Shown here in pieces: positions 23,212-34,282 of a DNA stretch of 64,000 nucleotides. The stretch lies in NCBI GenBank assembly GCA_029721435.1, contig CM056573.1, positions 7,477,001-7,541,000 of the forward strand, in the 5' to 3' direction. Below the pieces are notes generated by a model. The model searched no databases, had not been told where the DNA came from, and saw nothing but the letters and a program-made list of their open reading frames with translations. Source of the DNA: Gymnothorax reevesii. Taxonomy: Eukaryota > Chordata > Actinopteri > Anguilliformes > Muraenidae. Position 1 is the first letter of the stretch. Each line of letters opens with the position of its first letter. Made by a program: the position numbers and the translations under genes.

Positions 23212-23774
23212 ACCATCTTTTTTAATTAAAACAAGGAGTTGATCATTTGAATAGGAGCAGTAGGCTCTCATCTCTGGAAATCAAACAAATCTACAGCTGC
23301 AGGGCAACATAAGGTGCCAGCAACGCCGATGACACGAGCAAAAAAATTGTCAGCTTTTTCAAGCAGCTGGTCAAAGGCCTAAATATAAATTGTCAAGTTG
23401 CTTTAAAGCTCACAGCCAATTATTAAGTTTAATCATTGAAAAAATGTTGCATGTCTTTTTTCTCTCTCAGTAAATGTGTTGTATACACTTGTGTAATATC
23501 CTTAAATGAAATATTACTCATGATGACCTAGCCTGATGAAAAATGTTGGTTAGTGCTGGATATTTTATGAGGGAAACTAAATTACCATTCACGTTAATGG
23601 GGAAAAGTCACAAAAAGTGTATTGACTCTCCAAACTCAATTCATTTTTAATTTGATAACATTCACATTTTTTCCCCAATGAAGAAAAACCTATACAGCAG
23701 ACTAGAGCTGGTGCTGTCTGTGCCGGACAGGTTTCTGACCCAGCCCAGGACACGGGGCCGATCTCCGGCTGAGC

Positions 23775-24010
23775 AGGGGGGCCTCGGCAGTGCTACTTGT
23801 CCTCGACTTTATTCTTGAAACCTAAAACAAAATAAAAAAATCAAAAAAATCATCCCCCTCTGATTTATTTCTTTTTATGCCTGGCGCTAATACTGAAAGT
23901 TCAACTTTATTCTTGACATTTCGGATTTTAGTCTCGACATTTCGACTTCATTCTTGAAATGCAAAATAAATAAAAAAAAAACGTCCTCCTCGCATTTCTT
24001 TCCCATCATG
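23775..24010. repeat. diverged short tandem repeat, unit like CGACTTTATTCTTGAAA
   Basis: Four or more diverged copies of a phrase like TCGACTTTATTCTTGAA (23804, 23906, 23930 and 23943 regions) are separated by AATAAAAAAA stretches. They look like a decayed minisatellite or the inside of a repeat element. No coding content. Confidence 0.5.
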
Positions 24011-26069
24011 CCAGGCCCTGATACTGTCGTACTGCGAGCGGTTTCGGTCGACATCTTTAATGTTAACTGGCCTTTATAGTGACATTTCCCACAGAATAGC
24101 TCTGCAACGGTACACAACAACAAATTATCTCCCCTATAAGTTAGTGCTGCTGTCTGTGAAAGTGGCCTTTGCACACTCAGGCTGCTTAAGATCTTCCTGA
24201 GATTTACCATAGAGGATGATAGACTGCGCAATCTGTGTCTCTTAAGTATTTTTGGTTTTAAGTAGAACCCACAATAATGGCACAATGCAGCTGTTGTAAG
24301 ATGAATGTGTGACCCGATCATACGCACCATATATGTTACAGACAGGGGGATTTAAAAGGAAGTATTTCTGCTTTTTTGCATTAGGTTGAAACAGGCGTAT
24401 TCAAAGACAATATATTATTGTCTTTGTAAGAAGCATAATGTTGGCATTAAGGTTTTTACAATTAGGTAATTTGTGATCTGGCGATGAATATTAAGAGAAG
24501 TTTACTTTTTTGGTGCCAGGACAGAGGAACACATCTGATGGTTTTCGAAACAGACCTCTAAACAGACCTGCAAAAGCTGTGACCCACTTGCACTCATGTC
24601 AATGGAAACACTAGAATCAAACTTTGAATTCAGTATGTACCCAATGGAGGCCATCAAATGAATGCTTAGAATGGCCATTTGTCCTCCATGTTGCAAGAAA
24701 CAAAAAGTGCTCCGGTAAAATCAACAGTGCTCCAATACAGTGCTATCTATGATAGCTCAATGTCACAGATCCATGTGGGGTTGAGGGTGTGTCTATAGTA
24801 GTGGGCCAGCACAATGCATTGTGGTAGTTGTAGTCTTTGCAGCAAATGCGTAGCAGGGCTATGAGGGCAGTAAATAACATATATCCTGAGCTGTTCTTGA
24901 AAACTGTGTATGGTTTGTGTTCAACATGTTTGTATAGAGCCTACACTTTGAAACCGTGTGTGGTTTAATTATCAGTGAATCGCCCCTTTAATTTATTTTA
25001 CCCGGTGAGTTCAAGACTGTCGCAGGAGCTTCATTTCCTGCCGATAGATGATGGCAACAGTGATCCAAGATTTTTGATTATTGATAGGCTCAATTTGGGG
25101 TGCATTTGAGCAGTTTCAGTGCAAAGAAATTGGATGGATTGTTTGCTTTGAATGCATTTCATGTTCAGATTCCTTGAAGATGAAAGCAGTTGACGCCAGA
25201 CCTTAAAAAATAAATACGCCCCCACCATGAAGAGCGATATTACCTCAGTGTAAGAATACTGATGTTCCGAAATTTCTCAGAAGGCCGATTAGTTGATTGT
25301 AGCGATCGTTTCATGGAATGTTTTTAAATGAAATTATTCTGGAAAAACAAGAGGAGTTTTCTCCTTTCCATTCAGCTGCAACCAAACTATTATTTAGCGC
25401 CGTAGTCTGTAAAATTGTTACCTCTGGTGGAGTACTACATGCTTCTAAAGTATGATAATAAAATCATGGCCACACTTCTGAGGAAAATAATAATTATGTA
25501 AAAATTTCCTTCATCCATTCGGGCCCTTATTGAATTTACCAATTCAATCAGAGGCACTAATGTGTCATGGCCACCCCAGCCAAATTCACAGAAACGGGAA
25601 AAAGCAAATAATATGCATGACTGTGCATAAATAGGCCATTTTCCTCGGGAAGATTAAGGCCTGTGCTGCAGGTGGCCTGTTATGCATTCTGGTATTCCAC
25701 ATAATGGAGCCCTGGCGTCCTGCAGGCTGGTGTGTCCAATGGCGCGTTCACGCCATATTGAGAGGCTGGTAGAGTAAGAGAGATTCCCATTGCTACAACT
25801 TGTAAGCATTTATTTCAGATAAAGATGAACAGGACATCAATGTCTGGGGCTTTGGTGCAATTGTAGTCTGCATCCAGATGGCCTGGGGAAATGTACCAGA
25901 CAGCTACACTGTTTAACCGTTCATGGAATAAACATGCTTTATGCTGTGTTTACGATAGGCAGAGTTTGTCTGTGGTTAAAAATAGCATGTATGACTAAAC
26001 GTAGCATTAATTTAGATTCATTAAATTTTTGTAAATTTTGATTTTTCAAAACAAACACATTTTAACTCT
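24011..26069. other. no gene recognised
   Basis: Non-coding. The minus-strand frame 24330-23887 overlaps low-complexity sequence and shows no domain. Confidence 0.45.
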
Positions 26070-26172
26070 CACGACACAATTCAAAAAAAGATGGGACTGT
26101 AAAGTTGTTTCCACTCTGTAATGTGCTCTTCCTTTTGACAGGACTAAATAAACACTGGGGACCGAAGACACC

Positions 26173-26537
26173 AAGAATTTACCCCTTATACAATAACTTT
26201 TCATTTAAGTTTTCCCTTAAGCAGGTTCAAAGTTGGAAAAATCATTTTTTCATCTTGTCGGACAGTGTCATACAGAAACATATTCTGTATCTGCTGGTTG
26301 CAGCGCTCCGCTGAAGTTGCATCACACTTAAATTGAGAGAAATATTCAAAGCCAACACCCCACGTTTTTATGGCCAAAACATTACATAAAATGGAAAATA
26401 TTTAGATCTTGTGCATCATTATTTGCAGATTTTGTTGCAACTCAGCGAGGCATGTTTGGAATCGTTGGAAACCATGGGATCTCCAGTAGAATTTAAAATA
26501 GGCCTGAACTTTCACAGGTTTGAATACAGCAGCTACT
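26173..26537 (-). repeat. dispersed ~350-bp repeat, copy 2
   Basis: The minus-strand sequence starts AGCTGCTGTATTCAAACCTG at 26537 and runs to TAAGGGGTAAATTC near 26173. It includes the GCTGAAGTTGCATC and GTGTCATACAG equivalents of copies at 8821 and 59308. It interrupts element G. Confidence 0.7.
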
Positions 26538-26665
26538 TTATAGGGTTGAATTTTTTCAGGTGGAATTTTGTCCCATTCTTCCTGCAAACACGTCTTATGG
26601 TGTGTAACAGCATAGGGTCTTCCTTGTCACATTTTGTGTTGGAAAAAACAACGCACATTCCCCAC

Positions 26666-26916
26666 ACACTGTGAACCCTGATAGCGTGGTGAATCAAATG
26701 TTTTGTGGAAACTGATTACCTCAAAAAAAAAAAAAAAAATGTGTAGGCAAACTTAATTATATTAAATGGAAGGAACTCAATGAAAATTAGATATTTTTTT
26801 ACATGTGATTACGTGTTGTGAACACAAAATCATCAATTTGGCAAACTCAATTTTTTTGAGGTAATCAATTTTTATAAAATATTTGGGTTCACCACACTTG
26901 TCAGGGTTTACAGTGT
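26666..26916. mobile_element. palindromic MITE, 251 bp
   Basis: The left end ACACTGTGAACCCTGATAGC pairs with the right end GTCAGGGTTTACAGTGT. The inverted similarity continues through GTGGTGAA and GATTACCTCAAAAAAA, giving arms of about 70 bases. It lies inside element G, whose sequence resumes at 26921. No coding content. Confidence 0.75.
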
Positions 26917-27075
26917 ATTGGGGGAAAAGTCAGGACTGCAGGCAGGCTAGTCTAGCACCCACACCCTCTTCTTATGGAACTATGCCTTTGTAATGCATGC
27001 AGAATGCATTTTACCACAGCCTCCTAGAAAAATGCACCGGCATCCCAGGAAGGCAATATATTTTGCTCCAAAAAT

Positions 27076-30000
27076 ATGGTATGGTATGAAAGACAAATTG
27101 CAGAGGGGCCAAAAACTATCCCTAAGCACTTCTTTCAGTACTGTAGCAGAAAAAGGAAAGTTAAAGAGCAGGTTCAGTGCATAAGGAATAAAAACGGATC
27201 GCTGCTATACGATAACAAGCATATTGCGGATGCCTTAAACAGTTACTTTGTTGAGAATTTTACCTCAGAGGGGTAGAGAGCATGTCAAATGCTCAAGATT
27301 ATTTAGCGGAAATTGAGGTTCGAGATAACAAAGTATTAGACAAGTTGCATAAACTAAAGGCAGATAAGGCGGCAGGTCCTGATGGCTTATATCCTAGAGT
27401 GCTCAGGGAAGCTGGTGAGATCATCTTTAAGTCGCTATCCGCCATCTTCAGACGGTCTTTAGAAACTGGAGAAATACCAAATGATTGGAAACAGGGCAAT
27501 ATAATACCAATATATAAGAAAGGGGACCGTACCGAGCCAGGAAACTACAGGCCAGTCAGTTTAACTTGCATTGCGTGCAAAATATTGGAATCTATCATAA
27601 AAGATGAGCTGGACTTATTTCTTGAACGTAACGGTATTTTGAGGGATAGCCAACATGGCTTTCGGAAGGGAAGGTCATGCCTAACAAACCTTCTGGAATT
27701 TTTGAAGAGGCCACCAGGACTTATGACCAGAGCAGGGCTTATGGCATCATATACTTGGATTTTCAGAAAGCATTCGATACAGTGCCGCATAAGAGACAGA
27801 TTTTTAAAATGAGCTCCATTGGAGTTACAGGAGGTATTCTGGAGTGGATTCAAAACTGGTTACAGGACAGAACACAAAGAGTGGTGGTCAGTGGTCTCTC
27901 ATCTGAGCTAGGTATGGAGGGGAGTGGCGTCCCCCAGGGATCGGTGTTGGGACCCCTACTGTTCCTCATCTACATTAATGACCTTGATAGGAATATTGAG
28001 ATCAGATTGGTTAAATTTGCAGATGATACTAAATTGGGGGGTTTGGCAAACAGTTTAGGGTCCACTAAAGCAGTGGTTCCCAAAGTGGGGGGCGCAGAGA
28101 AATTGCAGGGGGGGGCGTGGGGTGCGGGAAGCAAATTTTTTTCCCCGACTAAAGTTCTGGACACCAACCGAAAATTATTTGCATACAGCAAATCGGCAAC
28201 CTTGTTCCGGACCACTGAAGGACTGTCTTGAGACAGTTTAACTTTTCCTGTCTTTACTGCACTTGCACCAAGATACGGTCTCAAACCACTGACTGCACTG
28301 TCCATTCGCTGCCCAGAATTCTGCGATTACATCTTAAATGCCCGCTTTACTCTCAACATAACTGTCGGCCAAATCATTCATCTAGCCTGCCATTTTCATA
28401 AATAATTTATGAATGTAGTTGTTCAAATATATGAAGCTGGTAAAATGAGCTGGTTACAATCAATGTAGTCAAGCGATACCCAACTCGCCGCTTTTCTATC
28501 CTGCACTGATCTGGCATATTAACAATAAACTAGTAAGTGACACCAAACAAAATCCGATGAAAATAAAGCAGAAGTAACCGAGATTGCGTCATCTTATTCT
28601 CAATAATATGAATGCTCTGTAGGCCGACAGATTATTTTCATCTAGGCTAGCTACTGAACGTTATTAACATATCCGCAGGTTTGGCAAGCGGTGTTCGTGA
28701 ATTTTTTTCGCACTTCGCTGTCGGCTGTTTTTATAGGTTGATTATGGTGCTTTCTGTCTGCATCATAGAAACATAATTTTAAGAAGACAGCTATACTCAG
28801 GCAGAGGGGAGTGATACAGCCTAATGATTTTATACTTTAAAAGAGGTTTAGAATTATTAAATCTTTGTGTCCCTCATTTGAAAATTACGGTGGCCGTTTC
28901 CAAACCTGCCGATCATTTTTAATGTTTCCAACTAGGCTAGACAAAAATCATCTGTTCAGAGCATTTATATTTTCTACAATAAGCTGACGCGATCTCAGTT
29001 ATTTTTACTTCATTAATGCAAGGCCAGTAAAATGAGACAAATGTAACTGTCTCGAGACACTCCTCCAGAGGTCCGGCACAAGGTCGCTGATGGCTGTATG
29101 CAAGTAAGTTTCTGTTGGTGTCCGGAAAATGCATTAATAGCAATGTTGTTGAGTATTAAAACAAAAAGGTGGTTTGTTATTTTGTTATTTATTTTTTTTA
29201 AAAGGTTGAAGTTTATATTCATTACAATGAGTGATTAATTTTTTTTTTTTTTTGGGAGGGGGGGCGCAAAAATTTTCTTATGTATCAAAGGGGGGCCCAG
29301 CAGAGAAAGTTTGGGAACCACTGCACTAAAGTGATTCAGGACGATTTGGATAGAATCGAAAATTGGGCAGAAATGTGGCAAATGAAATTTAATCTAGCAA
29401 AATGTAAAGTTGTACATGTAGGTAATAAAACATTAGAAGGGATTACTTCATGGGAGGTTTAAAACTGGAATGTGCCGTACACGAGAAAGATCTGGGAGTG
29501 ATTGTTGACCAAACCCTCACAGGTTCTAGCCATTGTGCCGTAACAGTTAATTAAAGCTTATCGGATGCTGGGATATATTGCCAAAACTATTGAGTACAAA
29601 TTTAAGGAGGTGATGCTTCTTTTGTACAACACGTTCGTTAGACCACATCTGGAGTATTATGTACAGTTCTGGGGACCATACTTTAAGATAGATATAGAGG
29701 CTCTAGAGAAAGTTAAGAGAAGAGCCACCAAGCTTATTCCAGGTATAAAAGATGAAAGCAACGAGAAAAGGCTGAAGATCCTTAATCTCTTTAGTCTTAG
29801 GAAAAGGAGACTCAGGGGTGATTTGATTGAGGTCTTTAAATATGTTAAAGTGATTAACAAATTGAATTATGTAGGATTCCTTCAAACAAGTGTTGTGTGT
29901 AGAACTCGGGGTCACAAATGGAAGTTGACCAAAGGTAAATTTAGCGCTGATATTCGGAAAAATTTCTTCACCCAAAGGGTAATTTCAATGCGGAATCGCT

Positions 30001-30092
30001 TGCCTGACCATATTGTTGAGGCAGAGACCTTGGGGGTTTTCAAGAGCAGGCTTGACTTAAAGCTAGATACCATTGAGTCATTCAGTATCTGA
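27076..30092 (+). pseudogene. reverse transcriptase of CR1-like LINE, broken
   Basis: Frame 1 (27076-27276) gives the pre-RT segment with IADALNSYFVENF. Frame 3 (27282-27700) gives KADKAAGPDGLYPRVLREAG, NYRPVSLTCIACKILES and QHGFRKGRSCLTNLLEF. Frame 2 (27690-28070) gives YLDFQKAFDTVPHK, SGVPQGSVLGPLLFLIYIND and the catalytic FADDT at 28015-28029. The hAT insertion follows. After it, frame 3 continues with WAEMWQMKFNLAKC (near 29360), an interrupted EKDLGVIVD, and FVRPHLEYYVQFWGPY to the C-terminus at 30092. At least three frameshifts plus the insertion make it dead. The closest family in outline is the CR1/Jockey group. Confidence 0.9.
28071..29323. mobile_element. hAT MITE with long inverted repeats, 1253 bp
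   Basis: The termini are CAGTGGTTCCCAAAGTGGGG and TTTGGGAACCACTG, inside a perfect 8-bp target duplication CACTAAAG (28063-28070 and 29324-29331). Beyond the ends, subterminal blocks are also inverted. The phrase CTGGACACCAACCG near 28150, with TTTGCATACAGC and GAGACAGTT after it, recurs in reverse complement at about 29040-29130. The element is therefore largely fold-back with a unique centre. No transposase is present. Confidence 0.92.
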
Positions 30093-30510
30093 AGGGATAT
30101 ATTCACAATAGTATAAAGAAACTGGCGAGCTTAGTTGGGCTGAAAGGCCTGTTCTTGCCGCTCATGTTATGTTAAAATCTCATTGAACTTTTCAGCGTTA
30201 ATGGTACCCCCACAGAAATGCATGTTTCTCTTGGCCAAGGGCCCTGACACAATCCCACACCAAGACTTTCTTGACGTATCGCTTGCAGACTTGTAGCTGA
30301 TAACAGTCTAGATTGTTCTTTTATAGTTTGGTTCAGATCGTCAGGCATCTGAACCAAACTATTGATTGGTCTCACAACAATGCTCACTTCCACCGTATGA
30401 TGGACCATTGCAGATGCTCCTGAGCCTAGGGAAGTCAACAGCACTTTCGGACAGGGATAATATGAAGCTTCCTGTTACGCATTAATGTTTCAACTGGAAT
30501 TGGTAGATTT

Positions 30511-33315
30511 ACAGTGCTGTGCAAAAGTGTTTGCTCCTCTCTTGATTTCTTTTACTTTTGCGGATTTGTTATTCTTAAATGTTTTGGATCATCAAACTAA
30601 TTTTAACATTTGACAAAAAAAAAAAAACACCCAAGTAAACATAGAATGTAGTTTTTTTTGTTGATTATTTCAATTATCAAAGGAAATAAGCCATTCAACC
30701 CTTTGTGTCCCTTTGTTAGAACTGACCCCTTAGTTTCTAAATCAACAATTTATAAAATTTAATTGATAATTGGGTATAATTTCAGTGGACATACCCAAGC
30801 CTGATTACTGCCAGTCGTGTGGAATCTAAATCTGGTTGGAATGGTGAATTTATTCACAATTCGCACAGTCTAATTTAAGTTTGTTTAAGCCAGTGGAGCC
30901 CAACTTTGTGAAATAACAGACACAACAGCCGTTCTGAAATAATTAGAAAATGATTTATTAAAATGAGCTATATGAAATCAGTTAGAGGGTGGAGTAATGT
31001 GCTAATCAACAATGTCATACTGAATGGGAATTTAGTAAAGCTAATAACACTAATATATGAATCAGATTAATGCATGTTATTGGTTGGAAACAAACCAGGC
31101 TACAGCAGTGGTTATAACAACATTTATCACCCTCATTATTCTTAAAACAGTTTGTGGGAAATTATCTGTCCCCAGAATAATTTCCTTTATGGCAGGCTAA
31201 TTCCAAAAATAACAAAGTACAATTGTAATGTACTGTATTTATGCAAAACAATTTAATACTTGTTGATGCCAGTGTTAAATTAATGTTGTTCAGTACTTAA
31301 CGAGGCAGCAGGGAAACCCTATTTCCATTGTCCAGAAAAAGGTGTTCGAGGTCCAGATTTTGGGTACACAGGTTCCTTAGTCACAGCGACCTTCTGCCAG
31401 AACAACTTGGGCGCACAGGCACTCCCATTTGGGTCCACGCTGCAAAGACATGTTTTAAAGTTCTTTTCAACAACAATTGTTGAGAACGGAATGACCTGAT
31501 GTGTTCTGATTCTATTCACTGCGGCAGGCCAACACAAACTCGGCGATCAGGCCAGGTGTGAGTTTGGATGCAGAAAAGTCCACAGAGGTGCCTTCGGTAA
31601 AGTGTTGGCAAATGCCTTAACCATCAAAACAACAGCTGAACAGATTATTGCCCCTTTGATTACCAAAAGGTGCTGACGAGACAGATCCTCTCCTGGGCCC
31701 TGCCAGCGCAGATTGATGGATTGTGGAATCCATGCCAGCCCTTGTGGATCTGACTGGTCAAGAAGATTTTAACTGTCAGCTAACCTTGGATGGGACATTT
31801 ATGATCCCTGATAGATGCCATGTATCCTCCCCTAGTGATTAATAGCTCTAACCCTGGTGACATCATGTCTGGACTGTGGGGTTTGGGTTACCGCGGCAAC
31901 ATTCCACTCCACAAACCCCAGCATTCATGTTTGTGAGTCAGAAGGGTAAGGTCAGTCGCTTATGACTCCCCCCCCCCAGTCAGGTAATCAACTCTCTGCG
32001 TCACATTAACGTCACTTAAATGGAACCTGACGGGCAGTGTGAAGTAGGCAAAATGCAGCATTTAATGCGGCAATGTGAAGAAATTCAAGAACTGAGGAGA
32101 AACAAAGTCGTTGACATCTAGCAATCTGGAAAGGATTACATAGCCATTTCTAAGGCTCTGGGACTCCAGGAAACAAAGTTGAGAGCCTTTATCTATGACT
32201 GGAGAATAATTGGAATAGTGGTGGACCTTCTCAGAAGAAGGACCAAAATTCCTTGAGTCATCCGATTGTTTGATAGCTGCTCAACAATGCAAGCAGTGAC
32301 AGGTTGAGAGTAATTGTGTGTTGAAAGGTGAGGACTCTGCCTACCCTAACTTGTTACAATACTGCAAAAGAACACAGACTAACATCTAAAGTACAGACCT
32401 CACTCACCTTAGTTAAGGTTGGTGTTCACGATTCCACAATAAGAAAGTGACAGGGCAAAAATGGCGTATGGAGAGTTGAGAGGCAAAAACCATCGCTGAC
32501 CCAGAAAGAGCTCAGCTCACAGTTGCCAAAAAACATCTTGAGGACTCCTGAGGCTTCTGGGATAATATTTTGTGGACTGACGAGCCAAGAGTGGACCTTT
32601 ATGAAGACATTGGCCTCATTTCGTCTTGCGTAAAGTTAACGCAACCCTCCACGAAAAGAACATCATACCAACAATCAAACACAGCGTGATGACCTGGCGC
32701 TGCTTCAGGACCGGGTGATTTGCAGTAAATGTTGTGATCATGAATTCTACTCTTTACCAGAAAATCCTGAGGGAGATTGTCAAGCTATCAGAGGATGACC
32801 TAAAGCTCAGTTGCAGTTGGGTAACGAAACAGGACAATCATTATAAGCACATAAGCAGATCCACCTCTGAATGGCTCAAAAGAAATAAAATGAAGGTTTT
32901 GCAGTGGCGTAGCTGAAGTCCTGACTTGATTCCAAATGAAATGCTGTAGCATGACCTTAAACAGCCAGTTCAAGCCCTCCAGTGTAGTTGAATTAAAACA
33001 ATTCTGCAAAAAAAAAGTGGGCCAAAATTTTTTGCCAGTTATTGCCAACATTGATCGCAGTTGTTGCCGCCAAGAGTGGCACAACCAGTTATGAGGCTTA
33101 CGGAGGCAATTACTTTTTTGATGGGTGATATGTGTTTTGAATAACTCTTTACGTTCAATAAATGAGATGGTCGTATCAAATTGCATTTTATGTTAACTCA
33201 CATTGTCTTTTTATTATATTAAAATAAGTGATGATCAGAGACATTTAAATATGAAAAATAAGTAAAGCATGAAAAAATGCCTCAGGAGGGGAAAATACTT
33301 TTTCACAGCACTGTA
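30511..33315 (+). mobile_element. Tc1-like element B
   Basis: The ends are ACAGTGCTGTGCAAAAGTGT on the left and ACTTTTTCACAGCACTGT on the right, inverted. Position 30600 on has the sub-terminal AT-rich sequence. The transposase relic occupies the right part. The segment at about 30720-32020 has no counterpart in the related copies and may be a separate old insertion. No gene or terminal repeat could be identified in it. A C run lies at 31969-31978. Confidence 0.8.
32035..33110 (+). pseudogene. Tc1 transposase relic of element B
   Basis: From about 32052 the sequence reads through the N-terminal helix-turn-helix (EIQELRRNKVVDI, then a stop, QSGKDYIAISKALGLQ). The catalytic part follows: FVDW-like start at 32565 (WTDEPRVDL), HSVMTWRCF near 32690, and 32734-32916 with YQKILREIVKL, SWVTKQDNHYKH and NKMKVLQWRS. 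The first catalytic block has DE, and the second Asp block is QDNHYKH in place of the usual DNDPKH. Several stops and frameshifts are present. Confidence 0.85.
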
Positions 33316-33930
33316 CCATATTGGAGTGATACAAAGCGCTCACAGAACTGTGGTTAATTTCAAGACGAACCTTCTGAGATTGAGTGGGAGATTGTCAGGC
33401 TCATGGCCTGGGCAACTTGGAATGTCGGGAAGTGACATGGAGGTTGAGATGATGATGCGCTCACTGTCCAAAAGCCGAAGACATCAGCCGCTGGGTTGGC
33501 TCACTCAATAAAGGTGCGGCTTGTGGATTATGGGTGTCCACCACGGCTTCGGATGGAACCTAGCAGTGCCGTTGCCGACTGTGGTTAACTCCGGCATCTC
33601 TTACTGAGGCTCATCGGTTGCTTCTTGGGAAAGCGCATGTTGCGTGCACAACTTGCATCGCTGAAGTTACTGAATTCAAAGTTGTATCTTGTTAAATGAA
33701 ATGAGCATTAAAAATAAGACATGACTAACTGTTGATGACAGAATAAAACAGTGTAATTTAGCGATATGTGGACATTCAGCTCAAAATCAGTTTTTTTTTC
33801 CCCCCTTCTTTTTTGACTGCCATTATTGGTATACTTTTCACACATGCACGCTTGCACGGGCGTGCGCGCGCGCGCGATCAAACCAACTGAGGATAATTCA
33901 AGCGAGGCGGCTGATGGATACGTTCTGCAA
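33316..33930. other. no gene; (GC)n near 33858-33878
   Basis: Unremarkable sequence up to about 33840, then an abrupt rise in CpG including an alternating GCGCGC run. This leads into the candidate promoter. Confidence 0.5.
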
Positions 33931-33933
33931 AAA

Positions 33934-34282
33934 TATATAACCGTGAACGGCACTCGGTAAAGCGCGTCCTTTAGTTTGTGCGTTGATTCGCTAATATCTC
34001 AGTGAATGGAAAATTGGAGCTCCACCCCTGTCCTCCTTCATCAGCGGCGGACAGTATTCCTCACGTCCCCGTGCATCACCGTGGTAGCAACCGTCGCCAG
34101 GCATGGAAATAAAACTACACGTTGGATAAAAACGCGCATTAATTCTTCTAGAGGAAAAGCTGCGAAGTTAATTCGAGATCAGCCTACATTTCCCCCGAAA
34201 TGCGATTTATTGCGTTGGCGACGTTTGTTCAATATCCATGTCAAAAGTAGCGAGGAGGACTGCGACACAAAGAGAAGCACAG
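33934..34282 (+). promoter_or_regulatory. VWC2: candidate VWC2 promoter and non-coding first exon
   Basis: A TATA-like TATATAA (33934-33940) lies in a CpG-rich stretch (about 33840-34330) that stands out in AT-rich surroundings. About 340 bases downstream, AGCACAG|GTAACT at 34276-34288 is a good splice donor. Transcription would be expected to start about 30 bases after the TATA box. VWC2 in other vertebrates is known to have an untranslated first exon far upstream of the exon with the start codon, and the next coding exon here is 14.8 kb downstream on the same strand. The link to VWC2 is inference. It could instead be the promoter of another transcript. Confidence 0.45.

Larger units (their letters stand above)
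27076..30173 (+). mobile_element. CR1-like non-LTR retrotransposon relic (5'-truncated)
   Basis: Coding remains run left to right and end in a short GTTATGTTA-type tail with no poly(A), as in CR1/L2-type LINEs. The element interrupts Tc1 element G. AAAAT is present on both sides (27071-27075 and 30174-30178) and is the probable target duplication. A hAT MITE splits it at 28071-29323. The 5' part (endonuclease) is missing, as is common after incomplete reverse transcription. Confidence 0.85.
26070..30508 (-). mobile_element. Tc1-like element G, carrying four later insertions
   Basis: The left terminus CACAATTCAAAAAAAGATGG is a degenerate version of the end seen near 795. Transposon sequence is then recognisable in blocks: GTCCCATTCTTCCTGCAAAC (26569 on), AAGTCAGGACTGCAGGCAGG (26930 on), GCTCCAAAA (27065), and after the LINE TTCAGCGTTAATGGTACC (30190 on) and TAGCTGATAACAGTC. 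The order matches a minus-strand Tc1-like transposase gene. The blocks are separated by a dispersed repeat, a palindromic MITE and a LINE that itself holds a hAT MITE. The right end near 30508 is poorly defined and adjoins the next element. Confidence 0.7.

Noticed and set aside
23887..24330. 147-codon minus-strand frame
   Set aside because: It overlaps diverged simple repeats and no domain is visible.
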